Of a stretch of DNA of 64,000 nucleotides, positions 29,051 to 42,660 are shown piece after piece. Position 1 is the stretch's first letter, and each line of letters begins with the position of its first letter. The notes beneath the pieces were generated by a model that saw nothing but the letters and a program-made list of their open reading frames with translations, did no database searches and was not told where the DNA came from. Both the position numbers and the translations under genes were made by a program. This DNA comes from Sepioteuthis lessoniana. Its lineage: Eukaryota > Mollusca > Cephalopoda > Myopsida > Loliginidae. Location of the stretch: contig OY757947.1 of the NCBI GenBank assembly GCA_963585895.1, forward strand, positions 36,731,950 to 36,795,949. The letters run 5' to 3'.

Positions 29051-29560
29051 TTATTTATTTGATGTTTGCGACGTTTTAATCTTAGCTGATTCGAAAAGCT
29101 TGAACTGCCTGTCGATTTTGTTGGTGTTTATGATCAGACTTAACGAAAAATATCAAAGTTATCAAAATATCAAATATCCCTCTGTAGTTTAAAAAATATT
29201 TTCCTCCAAGGTAACGTGCACTGTGAGATTTCTCGGGACTAGATGACCGGAGACATATGAAAAAAAAGGCAGACTGAGAATCCATCATGACACATAGTGG
29301 ATGGCCTTTTAACTGGTGCCCACAGAGTTGAAACAGTTCTGTTCATGGTCATTAGATTCATGTCTTTCCCTGGGGTTAATAAATGTATTTGTTTTGTTGT
29401 ACACCCACGAGTCCGTCTCTTTTAATCTTTATTTGAATATTTTCTTTGTTGGCAAAAAAGTTACAGTTTATTCCTTTGTTGTTGTTTTTTGTCTAAGCGG
29501 CCATTTTTAATGTGATTCACAGGTTTGTAAGTACGTAATATTACTATTGCTTATGAATAT
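29050..29560. repeat. Dispersed repeat, copy 2 of the block at 1-290
   Basis: It begins TTTGATGTTTGCGACGTTTT and passes through TGATCAGACTTAACGAAAAA, TATCCCTCTG and GGGACTAGATGACC. After about 280 unrelated bases it ends with AATATTACTATTGCTTATGA. The middle differs from copy 1. Confidence 0.55.
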
Positions 29561-31150
29561 GCATCATTTTTTAATAGACGGGAGTCATTCAAGAAGAAAC
29601 AGTTGGAAGTAAACCAGAACAAGTGTGACATACAATTAGAGTACACGGAACAAGACTTTGTTAGAAAAAAAAGGAATGAAATGACCATCAGTGTTACCGA
29701 TGGAAACAGATTTCGTCTATGGAGAAGGACTATGAGATTCGTCAGACTTTGTCAGTTAGACAACTAAATAATGTTATGCTATTATTTGGCTTGTTAACTA
29801 ACATAAGACTTTTCGAAAATCCTCGACTGTTTGACGTCGAGCAAAGTATAGATCCACTCCTCTTTAATATTCGACATGGATCGACCTAATCTTTGAACAT
29901 TTTAAAAGTTTTTTTTTTTATTACTTTTTTACTATTTTTTTGAATAATGATTTATCTTCAATGCTCTTTACCTCTGTACACCTAAGAAAGGAAAAGAGAC
30001 AATTGTCTCTCGAAAGTTGTCCATCCAATGAAAAGCGTCTTGATTGGCACATTTACATGAAGATGACAAATATGATATTACTCAGCAGTCAGATTTTGGA
30101 CGACTATTCACAGCTTTCAAACCATAATTTGAAAATCTACATTTTTAGCGGCTCTTTTCAGTTAGGTACCTATGAAATTATAAGTGACTTGATTGGCTGA
30201 TTTGCATCAAGCAGGCCATTGAAATACGGATTATCTAAACAATTACATTTTGAAAATACTTTTTTTGAATAGGTCAGTTATCAGAAACATTATGTAATTT
30301 GAAAATAAAAATGTTCGATACGTAATTTAACTTATTAACTTCGAAAGGTTCGTCAAATAGAGTATCATAGTTTAAATATAAACCATTTATTATCTGAGGT
30401 TGATGGGGTATGCCAAAAGTCCAAATGAAATTAGGAATAAATGTGAAATAGGAATAAATAAATATTTATGACATTAATTTTGTGTAATATTTTGATAAAG
30501 AATGGAGGAACTTACAGCCAACGATAATACTTTTATAGTCTTACTGAAAAAAGTATATTTACCAACTTCCAATATTGTAAAAATTTCCAGGGACTTCAAC
30601 ACACACTTCTGCATATATATATTAACATATATATATATATTCATGATTAGATTTATATATATATATTGAGAGAGAGAGAGAGAGACAGAGAGAGCTTGTT
30701 AGTCAAAATCAAATTGATACCCTTCTCGAATAGTTCAAATCTCAGAAACATCTCTCTTGTTTTTTACTTTTGAAAAAAAATGTTAGAAAAAAGTCTGTTC
30801 CGAGACTTTATTCATCTTTAGACGGCAAAATATTTTAATTCATTTAAACATAAAATAATAATATCAGAAATCAATAAAAATCAATATCACTGGCTAATTA
30901 TTTAATATAACTTGCTTTGTTAAAATCAGTCGGTAAATTATTCACATCAAATATTATGAAAATCTTTTCTTCTTAGCGATATATAACAATGATATCTGAA
31001 TGGAGGATATCACGTCTTGTTTTTTCATGTTGTTTATATTTTCTATAACGGGAGCTTACATATCAGTCGCCATGTTGCACACACTTCAAAACAATCGAGA
31101 TCACAAAGAGACTCTCCTATTCGACTAAATGATTACACGAAAGTGAACTC
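29561..31150. other. Gene-free AT-rich stretch
   Basis: An AT/GA microsatellite cluster lies at about 30,618-30,695. A frame of 86 codons at 29,940-30,200 has no recognisable domain, and I do not call it a gene. Confidence 0.5.
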
Positions 31151-31164
31151 TCCCTGTCGGCTAG

Positions 31165-31950
31165 GGCTGTAGAATACGGTGACCACAGCCCTGCAGAAAG
31201 GTAAAACTCCTCTCGACAGGGTCATCAATTGGCCGAGGAAGACAACACGTGATGTCTAAGAAGGAAATGTTTGTGGCAGTAGAATACAGTGACCACAGCT
31301 ATGCAGAAAGGTAAAAATCCCCCCACAGTGTCATCAGTTGGTCGCAGTTGACAACAGGTGATGCCTATGTCTCTCCATAAATTGCACCGACAAAGACGAA
31401 TATGTTCCTGTTGCCATCAGGTGAGGGCAACATAGCTTTCGTGTTTTTTATAGCATCGTCATAGTGGTAAGAGCTTCTTTGGTGAGACCATATGCCAGTA
31501 GTATCTGTCCAACTTTTCTATCTTTATAGAATCCACAGCTCTGCAGAAAGGTAAAACTCCTCCCGACAGGGTCATCAGTTGGCCAAGGGAGACAACATGT
31601 GATGCCTAAGAAGGAAATGTTAGTGGCAGTAGAATACGGTGACCACAGCTCTGCAGAAAGGTAAAACTCCTCCCCACAGGGTCATCTGTTGGCCGAGGGA
31701 TACAACACGTGATGCCTAAGAAGGAAATGTTAGTGGCAGTAGAATACGGTGACCACAGCTCTGCAGAAAGGTAAAACTCCTCTCAAAAGGGTCATCAGTT
31801 GGCCAAGGGAGACAACACGTGATGCCTAAGAAGGAAATGTTTGTGGCAGTAGAATACAGTGACCACAGCTCTGCAGAAAGGTAAAAATCCCCCCCACAGT
31901 GTCATCAGTTGGTCGCGGTTGACAACAGGTGATACCTATGTCGCTCCATA
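31165..31950. repeat. 110-bp tandem repeat with captured LINE segments
   Basis: TAGAATAC(G/A)GTGACCACAG starts at 31,170, 31,280, 31,630, 31,740 and 31,850, exactly 110 bases apart inside each run. Each unit continues CTGCAGAAAGGTAAAA, a C-rich spot, GTCATCAGTTGG and GACAACA(C/G)GTGAT. The run is interrupted at about 31,375-31,535 by a LINE piece that reappears after the last unit, 570 bases downstream, so unit and LINE piece were duplicated together. Confidence 0.9.
31375..31535 (-). mobile_element. LINE reverse-transcriptase fragment, copy 1
   Basis: It matches 31,945-32,105 closely (CATCAGGTGAGG, AGAGCTTCTTTGGTGAGACC, CATATGCCAGTAGTATCTGT). Minus-strand translation corresponds to the region just after the FVDF..AFDS motif of the LINE reverse transcriptase. 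Confidence 0.7.
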
Positions 31951-32200
31951 AATTGCAGCGACAAAGACGAAGATTGTTCCTGTTGCCATCAGGTGAGGCC
32001 AACATTGCTTTCGTGTTTTTTTAAAGCATCGTCATAGCGGTAAGAGCTTCTTTGGTGAGACCATATGCCAGTAGTATCTGTCCAACTTTTCTATCTTTAT
32101 AGAATCAAATACTTTGTAGAAATCTATGAATAATAATGTTGCATGAAGGACGATGTGGTTTGGAAGTACGGTTTGAATTAATGCCATGCTAATCAGATAC
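31945..32200 (-). mobile_element. LINE reverse-transcriptase fragment, copy 2
   Basis: The minus-strand frame reads LHATLLFIDFYKVFDSIKIE, the conserved ATLLFVDFSKAFDSI block (RT motif A region) of the same LINE family as at 2.1-3.8 kb. It extends farther 5' than copy 1. It is decayed and non-functional. Confidence 0.8.
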
Positions 32201-32910
32201 AAATTGTATTTTATCATAAAGGTACTACAAAGCTGTGAATGAGGGTCAGTTTCGTTGAGAGAATAAGACTTTGACCACTGATAAAGTGTACAGCACTATT
32301 TATTGTCGATTGGAAACCCGAAATTAGGTAGGGCTCAAAATCCTACTCCAGATTTGAGTATACTAGTAGTGTATCCCTGTCAAAAACAAGGCGAATGGGC
32401 TCCCGAATGGTAAATTCCCCACACAGGTGGGATTCCACGGTTTGTAACGTAGCAAAGGACCAGAGAAAAACAAACTGATAGCTTTTTCAAATGAAAATAA
32501 AATGGAGTCTCTTTAAATCCTATTCAGATATTGCGGCAACAAAAGTTACAAAATTTCTTTTACTAGAATCATTGCAAGATTTATTTTGCTAAATTGTTTT
32601 CATATTTATATTGTAAAAAATCATCTGTAGCAGAGAATATTTTCGAACTGGTAAAAAGATTCTTTGTACACGTATACGTATATATTTCCGTTTTTGTTTT
32701 TTTTTATTACTCTTCATCCCACAAAAAGTCTATGAGGGGTTGATACACCATAAAATTTACCTGACTACAAATCTTCCCCCCTCGTGCTTCTTTGTGTGTC
32801 ATTGTGTGTGTATACGTCGGTTTTTTGTTTTTTCTCCTTTATTACACTTTTATCCTAAAAAATCTATGATAGTTGTCACGTGGTCTACTACTGAGAGGAG
32901 AGAAATAAGG
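32201..32910. other. Gene-free stretch leading into the satellite array
   Basis: I see no gene. A GT/TA-rich simple segment lies near 32,670-32,720. The satellite begins abruptly after AGAAATAAGG at 32,910. Confidence 0.55.
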
Positions 32911-33169
32911 AGCAAATCCACCAGGCGTATTCGTATAATCCAAACTTCTTCGGGAAATGTAAATTTCCATTATACTTCTTTACTTCAGCTTCATAGGTAC
33001 AAATACACTGCACATTGGTATAATCCAAACTTCTTCGGGAAATGTAAATTTCCCTTGGGCATTTTCTTATTCATCTTCATAGGTACAAATCCACCGCTCG
33101 TTGGTATAATCCAAACTTCTTCAGGAAATGTAAATTTCCATTTTTCCATTTTTCTTCATCTTCATAGGT

Positions 33170-34360
33170 ACAAATCCACCGCGCGTTGGTATAATCCAAA
33201 CTTCTTGGGGAAATGTAAATTTCCCTTGTGCATCTTTTATTCATCTTCATAGGTACAAATCCACCGAGCGTTGGTATAATCTAAACTTCTTGAGGAAATG
33301 TAAATTTCATTTTTTCCATTTTTCTTCATCTTCAGAGGTAAAAATCCACCGAACTTTGGTATAATCCAAACTTATTCGGGAAATGTAAATTTCCATTGTT
33401 CATCATTTATTTATTTTCATAGTACAAATCCACAGAACGTTGGTATAATCCAAACGTCTTGGGGAAATGTAAATTTCCATTGTGCATCTTTTATTCATCT
33501 TCAGAGGTACAAATCCACAGAGCGTTGATATAATCTAAACTTCTTGGGGAAATGTAAATGTCCATCGTGCATCTTTACTTCATCTTCATAGGTACGAATC
33601 CACCACGCGTTGGTATAACCCAAACTTCTTCGGGAACTGTAAATTTCCCTTGTGCATCTTTTCTTCATCTTCAGAGGTACAAATCCACCGTACGTTGGTA
33701 TAATCCAAACTTCTTCGGGAAATGTAAATTTCCATTTTGCCACTTTTTTTCATCTTCATAGGTACAAATCCACCGCGCGTTGGTATAATCCAAACTTCTT
33801 GGGGAAATGTAAATTTCCCTTGTGCATCTTTTATTCATCTTCATAGGTACAAATCCACCGAGCGTTGGTATAATCTAAACTTCTTGAGGAAATGTAAATT
33901 TCATTTTTTCCATTTTTCTTCATCTTCAGAGGTACAAATCCACCGCGCTTTGGTATAATCCAAACTTATTCGGGAAATGTAAATTTCCATTGTGCATCAT
34001 TTATTTATTTTCATAGTACAAATCCACAGAACGTTGGTATAATCCAAACGTCTTGGGGAAATGTAAATTTCCATTGTGCATCTTTTATTCATCTTCAGAG
34101 GTACAAATCAACAGAGCGTTGATATAATCTAAACTTCTTGGGGAAATGTAAATGTCCATTGTGCATCTTTACTTCATCTTCATAGGTACGAATCCACCAC
34201 GCGTTGGTATAACCCAAACTTCTTCGGGAAATGTAAATTTCCCTTGTGCATCTTTTCTTCATCTTCAGAGGTACAAATCCACCGTACGTTGGTATAATCC
34301 AAACTTCTTCGGGAAATGTAAATTTCCATTTTGCCACTTTTTTTCATCTTCATAGGTACA
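33170..34360. repeat. Duplicated 7-unit block in the satellite edge
   Basis: 33,170-33,765 recurs as 33,766-34,360 with an offset of 594 bases (seven units less one base). Both carry the same rare unit variants, such as CATTTTTTCCATTTTTCTTC and a one-base-shorter ATTTTCATAGTACAAATCC. Confidence 0.85.
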
Positions 34361-35359
34361 AATCCACCGCGCGTTGGTATAATCCAAACTTCTTCGGGAA
34401 ATGTAAATTTCCCTTGTGCATCTTTTATTTATTTTCATAGTACAAATCCAACGCCCGTTGGTATAATCCAAACTTCTTCGGGAAATGTAAATTTCCATCG
34501 TGCATCTTTTATTCATCTTCATAGGTACAAATCCACAGCACGTTGGTATAATCCAAACTTCTTCGGGAAATGTAAATTTCCATCGTGCATCTTTTATTCA
34601 TCTTCATAGGTACAAATCCTCCACGCGTTGGTATTATCCGAACTTTTTAGGGAAATGTAAATTTCCATTGTACATCTTTTCTTCATCTTCATAGGTACAA
34701 ATCCACCGCGCGTTGGTATAATCTAAACTTTTTCGGGAAATGTAAATATCCATTGTGCATCATTCCTTCATCTTCATAAGTACAAATCCACCGCGCGTTG
34801 GTATAATCCAAAATTCTTCGGGAAATGTAAATTTCCATCGTGCATCTTTTATTCATCTTCATAGGTACAAATCCACCGCACGTTGCTATAATCCAAAGAT
34901 CTTGGGGAAATGTAATTTTCCATTGTGAATCTTTTATTTATCTTCATAGGCGCAAATCCACCGAGCGTTGGTATAATCTAATATTCTTGGGGAAAAGTAA
35001 ATTAAAATTTTTCCATTTTTCTTCATCTTCATAGGTACAAATCCACAGCGCGTTGGTATAAACCAAACTTCTTCGGGAAATCTAAATTTCCATTTTTCCT
35101 CTTTTCTTCATATTCATAGGTACAAATCCACCGAACGTTGGTATAATCAAAACTTCTTCGGGAAATGTAAATTTTCATCGTGCATCTCATATTCATCTTC
35201 ATAGGTACAAATCCACCGCGCGTTGGTATAATCCAAACTTCTTCGGGAAATGTAAATTCCCCTTGTGCATCTTTTATTCATCCTCATAGATACAAATCAA
35301 ACGCCCGTTGGTATAATCCAAACTTCCTCGGGAAATGTAAATTTCCATCGTGCAACTTT

Positions 35360-38300
35360 TATTCATCTTCATAGGTACAAATCCACAGCACGTTGGTATA
35401 ATCCAAACTTTTTCGGGAAATGTAAATTTCCATTGTGCATCTTTTCTTCATCTTCATAGGTACAAATCCACCACGCTTTGGTATAATCTAAACTTTTTCG
35501 GGAAATGTAAATATCCATTGTGCATCTTTCCTTCATCTTCATAGGTACGAATCCACCGCGCGTTGGTATAATCAAAACTTCTTCGGGAAATGTAAATTTC
35601 CATTGTGCATCTTTTATTCATTTTTATAGTACAAATCCAGCGAAAGTTGGTATAATCTAAACTTCTTGTGGAAATATAAATTCCCATCGTGAATCTTTAA
35701 TTCATCTTCATAAGTACAAATCCACCGATCGTTGGTATAATACAAAATTCTTCGGGAAATGTAAAATTCCATTGTGCATCTGTTATTCATCTTCATAGAT
35801 ATAAATCAACCGCGCGTTGGTATAATCAAAACTTCTTCGGGAAATGTAAATTTCCATTGTACATCTTATATACATTTTCATAGTAAAAACCCCCCGCGCG
35901 TTGGTATAATCTAAACTTCTTCGGGAAATGTAAATTTCCATCGTGCATCTTTTATTCATCTTCATAGGTACAAATCCACCGCGCGTTGGCATAATCCAAA
36001 CTTTTTAGGGAAATTTAAATTTCCATCGTGCATCTTTTATTCATCTTCATAGGTACAAATCCACCGCACGTTGGTATAATCCAAACTTCTTGGGGAAATG
36101 TAAATTTCCATTGTGCATCTTTCATTCATCTTCATAGGTACAAATCCACTGCACGTTGGTATAATCCAAATTTCTTGGGGAAATGTAAATTTCCCTCGTG
36201 CATCTTTTATTCATCTTCATAGGTACAAATCCACCACGCGTTGGTATAATTCAAACTTCTTCGGGAAATATAAATTTCCCTTGTGCATCCTTTATTAGTC
36301 TCCATAGGTAAAAATCCACAACGCGATGGTATAATCCAAATTTCTTCTGGAAATGTCAATTTCCATTTTTCAACTTTTTTTCATCTTCGTAGTACAAATC
36401 TAACGCGCGTTGGTATAATCCAAACTTCTTTGGGAAATGAAAACTTCCATTCTGCATCTTTTCTTCATCTTAATGGGTACAAATCCACCGCGCGTTGGTA
36501 TAATACGAATTTCTTCGGGAAATGAAGACTTCCATTGTGCATTTTTATTCATCTTCATAGGTACAAATCCACCGCGCGTTGGTATAATCTAAACTTTTTG
36601 CGGAAATGTAAATTTCAATTTTACATTTTCCTTCATCTTCAGATGTACAAATCCACAGCGCGATGGTATAATCCAAACTTCTTCCGGAAATGTAAATTTC
36701 CATTGTGCATCATTTATTAATTTTCATAGAACAAATCCATCGCGCGTTGGTATAATCCAAACATCTTCGGGAAATGTAAATTTCCCTTGTTTATCTTTTA
36801 TTCATCTTCATAGGTACAAATCCACCACGCGTTAGTATAATCCAAACTTCTTCGGTAAATGTAAATTTCCATTCTGCATCTTTTATTCATCTCCCTAGGT
36901 ACAAATCCATCGCGCGTTGGTATAATCCAAACTTCTTCGGGAAATGTAAATTTCCATTGTGCATCTTTTATTCATCTTCATAGGTACAAAGCCACTGCCG
37001 GTTGGTATAATCCAAACTTCTTCGGGAAATGTAAATTTCCATTCCGCATCTTTCCTTAATCTTCCTAGATGCAAATCCACCGCACGTTGGTATAATCCAA
37101 ACTTCTTCAGTAGATGTAAATTTCCATTGTCCATCTTTCATTCATCTTCATAGGTACAAATCTATCAAGCCTTGGTATAATCCAAACTTCTTCGATAAAT
37201 TTAAATTTCCATTCTGCATCTTTTTTTCATCTTCATAGGTACAAATCCAGCGCGCGTTGGTATAATCCAAACTTCTTCGGTAAATGTAAATTTCCCTTCT
37301 GCATCTATTATTCATCTTCACAGTTACAAATCCACCGCGCGTTGGTTTAATCCAATCTTCTTCGGTAAATGTACATTTCCATTGTGTACCTTTTACTCAT
37401 CTCCCGAGGTACAAATCCTCCGCGCGTTGGTATAATCCAAACATCTTCGGGAAATGTAAATTTCCCTTGTTAATCTTTTATTCATCTTCATAGGTACAAA
37501 TCCACCGCGCGTTGGTATAATCCAAACTTCCTCGGTAAATGTAAATTTCCATTGATCATCTTTTATTCCTCTCCCTATGTACAAATCCACCGCGCGTTGG
37601 TATAATCCCAATTTCTTTGGTAAATGTAAATTTCCATTCTGCATCTTTTATTCATCTTCATAGGTACAAATCCACCGCGCGTTGGTATAATCCAAACTTC
37701 TTCGGTAAATGTAAATTTCCATTCTGCATCTTTTATTCATCTTCATAGGTACAAATCCACCACGCATTGGTATGATCCAAACATCTTGGGGAAATGTAAG
37801 TTTCCCTCGTGCATCTTTTATTCATCTTCATAGGTACAAATCCACCGCACGTTGGTATAATCCAAACTTCTTCGGTAAATGTAAATTTCCATTCTGCTTC
37901 TTTTATTCATCTTCGTAGGTACAAATCCACCGCGCGTTTGTATAATCCAAACTTCTTCGGTAAATGTAAATTTCCATTCTGCATCTTTTATTCATCTTCG
38001 TAGGTACAAATCCACCGCGCGTTGGTATAATCCAAACTTCTCCGGTAAATGTAAATTTCCATTCTGCATCTTTTATTCATCTTCATAGGTACAAATCCAC
38101 CGCGCGTTGGTATAATCCAAACTTCTTCGGTAAATGTAAATTTCCATTCTGCATCTTTTATTCATCTTCGTAGGTACAAATCCACCGCGCGTTTGTATAA
38201 TCCAAACATCTTCGGTAAATGTAAATTTCCATTCTGCATCTTTTATTCATCTTCATAGGTACAAACCCACCGCGCGTTGGTATAATCCAAACTTCTTCGG

Positions 38301-41300
38301 TAAATGTAAATTTCCATTCTGCATCTTTTATTCATCTTCATAGGTACAAATCCACCGCGCGTTTGTATAATCCAAACTTCTTCGGTAAATGTAAATTTCC
38401 ATTTTGCATCTTTTATTCATCTTCATAGGTACAAATCCACCGCGCGTTGGTATAATCCAAACTTCTTCGGTAAATGTAAATTTCCATTCTGCATCTTATA
38501 TTCATCTTCATAAGTAGAAATCTACCGCGCGTTGGTATAATCCAAACCTCTTGGGGAAATGTAAGTTTCCCTCATGCATCTTTTATTCATCTTCATAGGT
38601 ACAAATCCACCGCGCGTTGGTATAATCCAAACTTCTTCGGTAAATGTAAATTTCCATTCTTCATCTTTTATTCATCTTCATAGGTACAAATCCACCGCGC
38701 GTTAGTATAATCCAAACTTCTTCGGTAAATGGAAATTTCCATTCTGCATCTTTTATTCATCTTCGTAGGTACAAATCCACTGCGCGTTTGTATAATCCAA
38801 ACTTCTTCGGTAAATGGAAATTTCCATTCTGCATCTTTTATTCATCTTCATAGGTACAAATCCACCACGCGTTGGTATAATCCAAACTTCTTCGGTAAAT
38901 GTAAATTTCCATTCTGCATCTTTTATTCATCTTCATAGGTACAAATCCACCGCGCGTTGGTATAATCCAAACTTCTTCGGTAAATGTAAATTTCCATTGT
39001 GCATCTTTTCTTCATCTTCATAGGTACAAATCCACCACACTTTGGTATAATCTAAACTTTTTCGGGAAATGTAAATATCCATTGTGAATCTTTCCTTCAT
39101 CTTCATAGGCACAAATCCACCGCGCGTTGGTATAATCAAAACTTCTTCGGGAAATGTAAATTTCCATTGTGCATCTTTTATTCATTTTTATAGTACAAAT
39201 CCAGCGAAAGTTGGTATAATCTAAACTTCTTGTGGAAATATAAATTCCCATCGTGAATCTTTAATTCATCTTCATAAGTACAAATCCACCACGCGTTGGT
39301 ATAATACAAAATTCTTCGGGAAATGTAAAATTCCATTGTGCATCTGTTATTCATCTTCATAGATATAAATCAACCGCGCGTTGGTATAATCAAAACTTCT
39401 TCGGGAAATGTAAATTTCCATTGTACATCTTATATACATTTTCATAGTAAAAACCCCCCGCGCGTTGGTATAATCTAAACTTCTTCGGGAAATGTAAATT
39501 TCCATCGTGCATCTTTTATTCATCTTCATAGGTACAAATCCACCGCGCGTTGGTATAATCCAAAATTTTAGGGAAATTTAAATTTCCATCGTGCATCTTT
39601 TATTCATCTTCATAGGTACAAATCCACCGCACGTTGGTATAATCCAAATTTCTTGGGGAAATGTAAATTTCCCTCGTGCATCTTTTATTCATCTTCATAG
39701 GTACAAATCCACCACGCGTTGGTATAATTAAACTTCTTCGGGAAATATAAATTTCCCTTGTGCATCCTTTATTAGTCTCCATAGGTAAAAATCCACAACG
39801 CGATGGTATAATCCAGATTTCTTCTGGAAATGTCAATTTCCATTTTTCAACTTTTTTTCATCTTTGTAGTACAAATCCACCGCGCGTTGGTATAATCCAA
39901 ACTTCTTTGGGAAATGAAAACTTCCATTCTGCATCTTTTCTTCATCTTAATGGATACAAATCCACCGCGCATTGGTATAATACGAACTTCTTCGGGAAAT
40001 GAAGACTTCCATTGTGCATTTTTATTCATCTTCATAGGTACAAATCCACCGCGCGTTGGTATAATCTAAACTTTTTGCGGAAATGTAAATTTCAATTTTA
40101 CATTTTCCTTCATCTTCAGATGTACAAATCCACTGCGCGATGGTATAATCCAAACTTCTTCCGGAAATGTAAATTTCCATTGTGCATCATTTATTAATTT
40201 TCATAGAACAAATCCATCGCGCGTTGGTATAATCCAAACATCTTCCGGAAATGTAAATTTCCCTTGTTTATCTTTTATTCATCTTCATAGGTACAAATCC
40301 ACCACGCGTTAGTATAATCCAAACTTCTTCGGGAAATGTAAATTTCCATTCTGCATCTTTTATTCATCTTCATACGTGCAAATTCACTGTGCGTTGGTAT
40401 AATCCAAACATCTTCGGGAAATGTAAATTTCCAATGTGCATCTTTTCATCAACTTCATAGGTACAAATCCATCGCGCGTTGGTATAATCCAAACTTCTTC
40501 GGGAAATGTAAATTTCCATTGTGCATCTTTTATTCATCTTCATAGGGACAAAGCCACTGCCGGTTGGTATAATCCAAACTTCTTCGGGAAATGTAAATTT
40601 CCATTCCGCATCTTTCCTTAATCTTCCTAGATGCAAATCCACCGCACGTTGGTATAATCCAAACTTCTTCAGTAAATGTAAATTTCCATTGTCCATCTTT
40701 CATTCATCTTCATAGGTACAAATCTATCAAGCCTTGGTATAATCCAAACTTCTTCGATAAATTTAAATTTCCATTCTGCATGTTTTTTTCATCTTCATAG
40801 GTACAAATTCAATGCGCGTTGGTATAATCCAAACTTCTTCGGTAAATGTAAATTTCCCTTCTGCATCTATTATTCATCTTCACAGTTACAAATCCACCGC
40901 GCGTTGGTTAATCCAATCTTCTTCGGTAAATGTACATTTCCATTGGGTACCTTTTACTCATCTCCCGAGGTACAAATCCTCCGCGCGTTGGTATAATCCA
41001 AACATCTTCGGGAAATGTAAATTTCCCTTGTTAATCTTTTATTCATCTTCATAGGTACAAATCAACCGCGCGTTGGTATAATCCAAACTTCCTCGGTAAA
41101 TGTAAATTTCCATTGATCATCTTTTATTCCTCTCCCTATGTACAAATCCACCGCGCGTTGGTATAATCCCAATTTCTTTGGTAAATGTAAATTTCCATTC
41201 TGCATCTTTTATTCATCTTCATAGGTACAAATCCACCGCACGTTGGTATAATCCAAACTTCTTCGGTAAATATAAATTTCCATTCTGTATCTTTTATTAT

Positions 41301-42660
41301 CTTCAGAGGTACAAATCCACCGCGCGTTGGTATAATCCAAACTTCTTCGGTAAATGTAAATTTCCATTCTGCATCTTTTATTCATCTTCATAGGTACAAA
41401 TCCACCGCGCTTTGGTATAATCCAAACTTCTTCGGTAAATGTAAATTTCCATTCTGCATCTTTTCTCCATCTTCATAGGTACAAATCCACCGCGCATTGG
41501 TATAATCCAAACCTCTTGGGGAAATGTAAGTTTCTCTCGTGCATCTTTTATTCATCTTCATAGGTACAAATCCACCGCACGTTGGTAATATCCAAACTTC
41601 TTCGGTAAATGTAAATTTCCATTTTGCATCTTTTATTCATCTTCATAGGTACAAATCCACCGCGCGTTGGTATAATCCAAACTTCTTCGGTAAATGGAAA
41701 TATCCATTCTGCATCTTTTATTCATCTTCGTAGGTACAAATCCACCGCGCGTTTGTATAATCCAAACTTCTTCGGTAAATGTAAATTTCCATTCTGCATC
41801 TTTTATTCATCTTCGTAGGTACAAATCCACCGCGCGTTGGTATAATCCAAACTTCTCCTGTAAATGTAAATTTCCATTCTGCATCTTTTATTCATCTTCA
41901 TAGGTACAAATCCACCGCGCGTTGGTATAATCCAAACTTCTTCGGTAAATGTAAAATTCCATTCTGCATCTTTTACTCATCTTCATAGGTACAAATCCAC
42001 CGCGCGTTAGTATAATCCAAACTTCTTCGGTAAATGGAAATTTCCATTCTGCATCTTTTATTCATCTTCGTAGGTACAAATCCACCGCGCGTTTGTATAA
42101 TCCAAACTTCTTCGGTAAATGTAAATTTCCATTCTGCATCTTTTATTCATCTTCATAGGTACAAATCCACCGCGCGTTGGTATAATCCAAACTTCTTTGG
42201 TAAATGTAAATTTCCATTCTGCATCTCTTATTCAACTTCATAGGTACAAATCCACCGCGCGTTGGTATAATCCAAACTTCTTCGGTAAATGTAAATTTCC
42301 ATTCTGCATCTTTTATTCATTTTCATAGGTACAAATCCACCGCGCGTTGGTATAATCCAAACTTCTTCGGTAAATGTAAATTTCCATTCTGCATCTTTTT
42401 TTCATCTTCATAGGTACAAATCCACCGCGCGTTGGTATAATCCAAACTTCTTCGGTAAATGTAAATTTCCATTCTGCATCTCTTATTCATCGTCATAGGT
42501 AAAAATCCACCGCGCGTTGGTATAATCCAAACTTCTTCGGTAAATGAAAATTTCCATTCTGCATCTTTTATTCATCTTCATAGGTACAAATCCACCACGC
42601 GTTGGTATAATCCAAACCTCTTGGGGAAATGTAAGTTTCCCTCACACATCTTTTATTCAT
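35360..42660. repeat. Tandem duplication of a 42-unit (about 3.56 kb) satellite block
   Basis: 35,369-38,932 recurs from 38,933. The offset is 3,564 bases at the start, 3,477 near 36,283/39,760 (one unit lost in copy 2), 3,562 near 36,959/40,521 (a unit regained) and larger farther on (extra units). Shared private variants include CAGCGAAAGTTGG, TAAAAACCCCCCGCGCG and CACAACGCGATGG. Copy 2 brings old edge-type units back into newer-type territory. Confidence 0.85.

Noticed and set aside
29940-30200. 86-codon frame as a gene
   Set aside because: No domain, no repeat, no splice or start context, and composition like the surrounding DNA.
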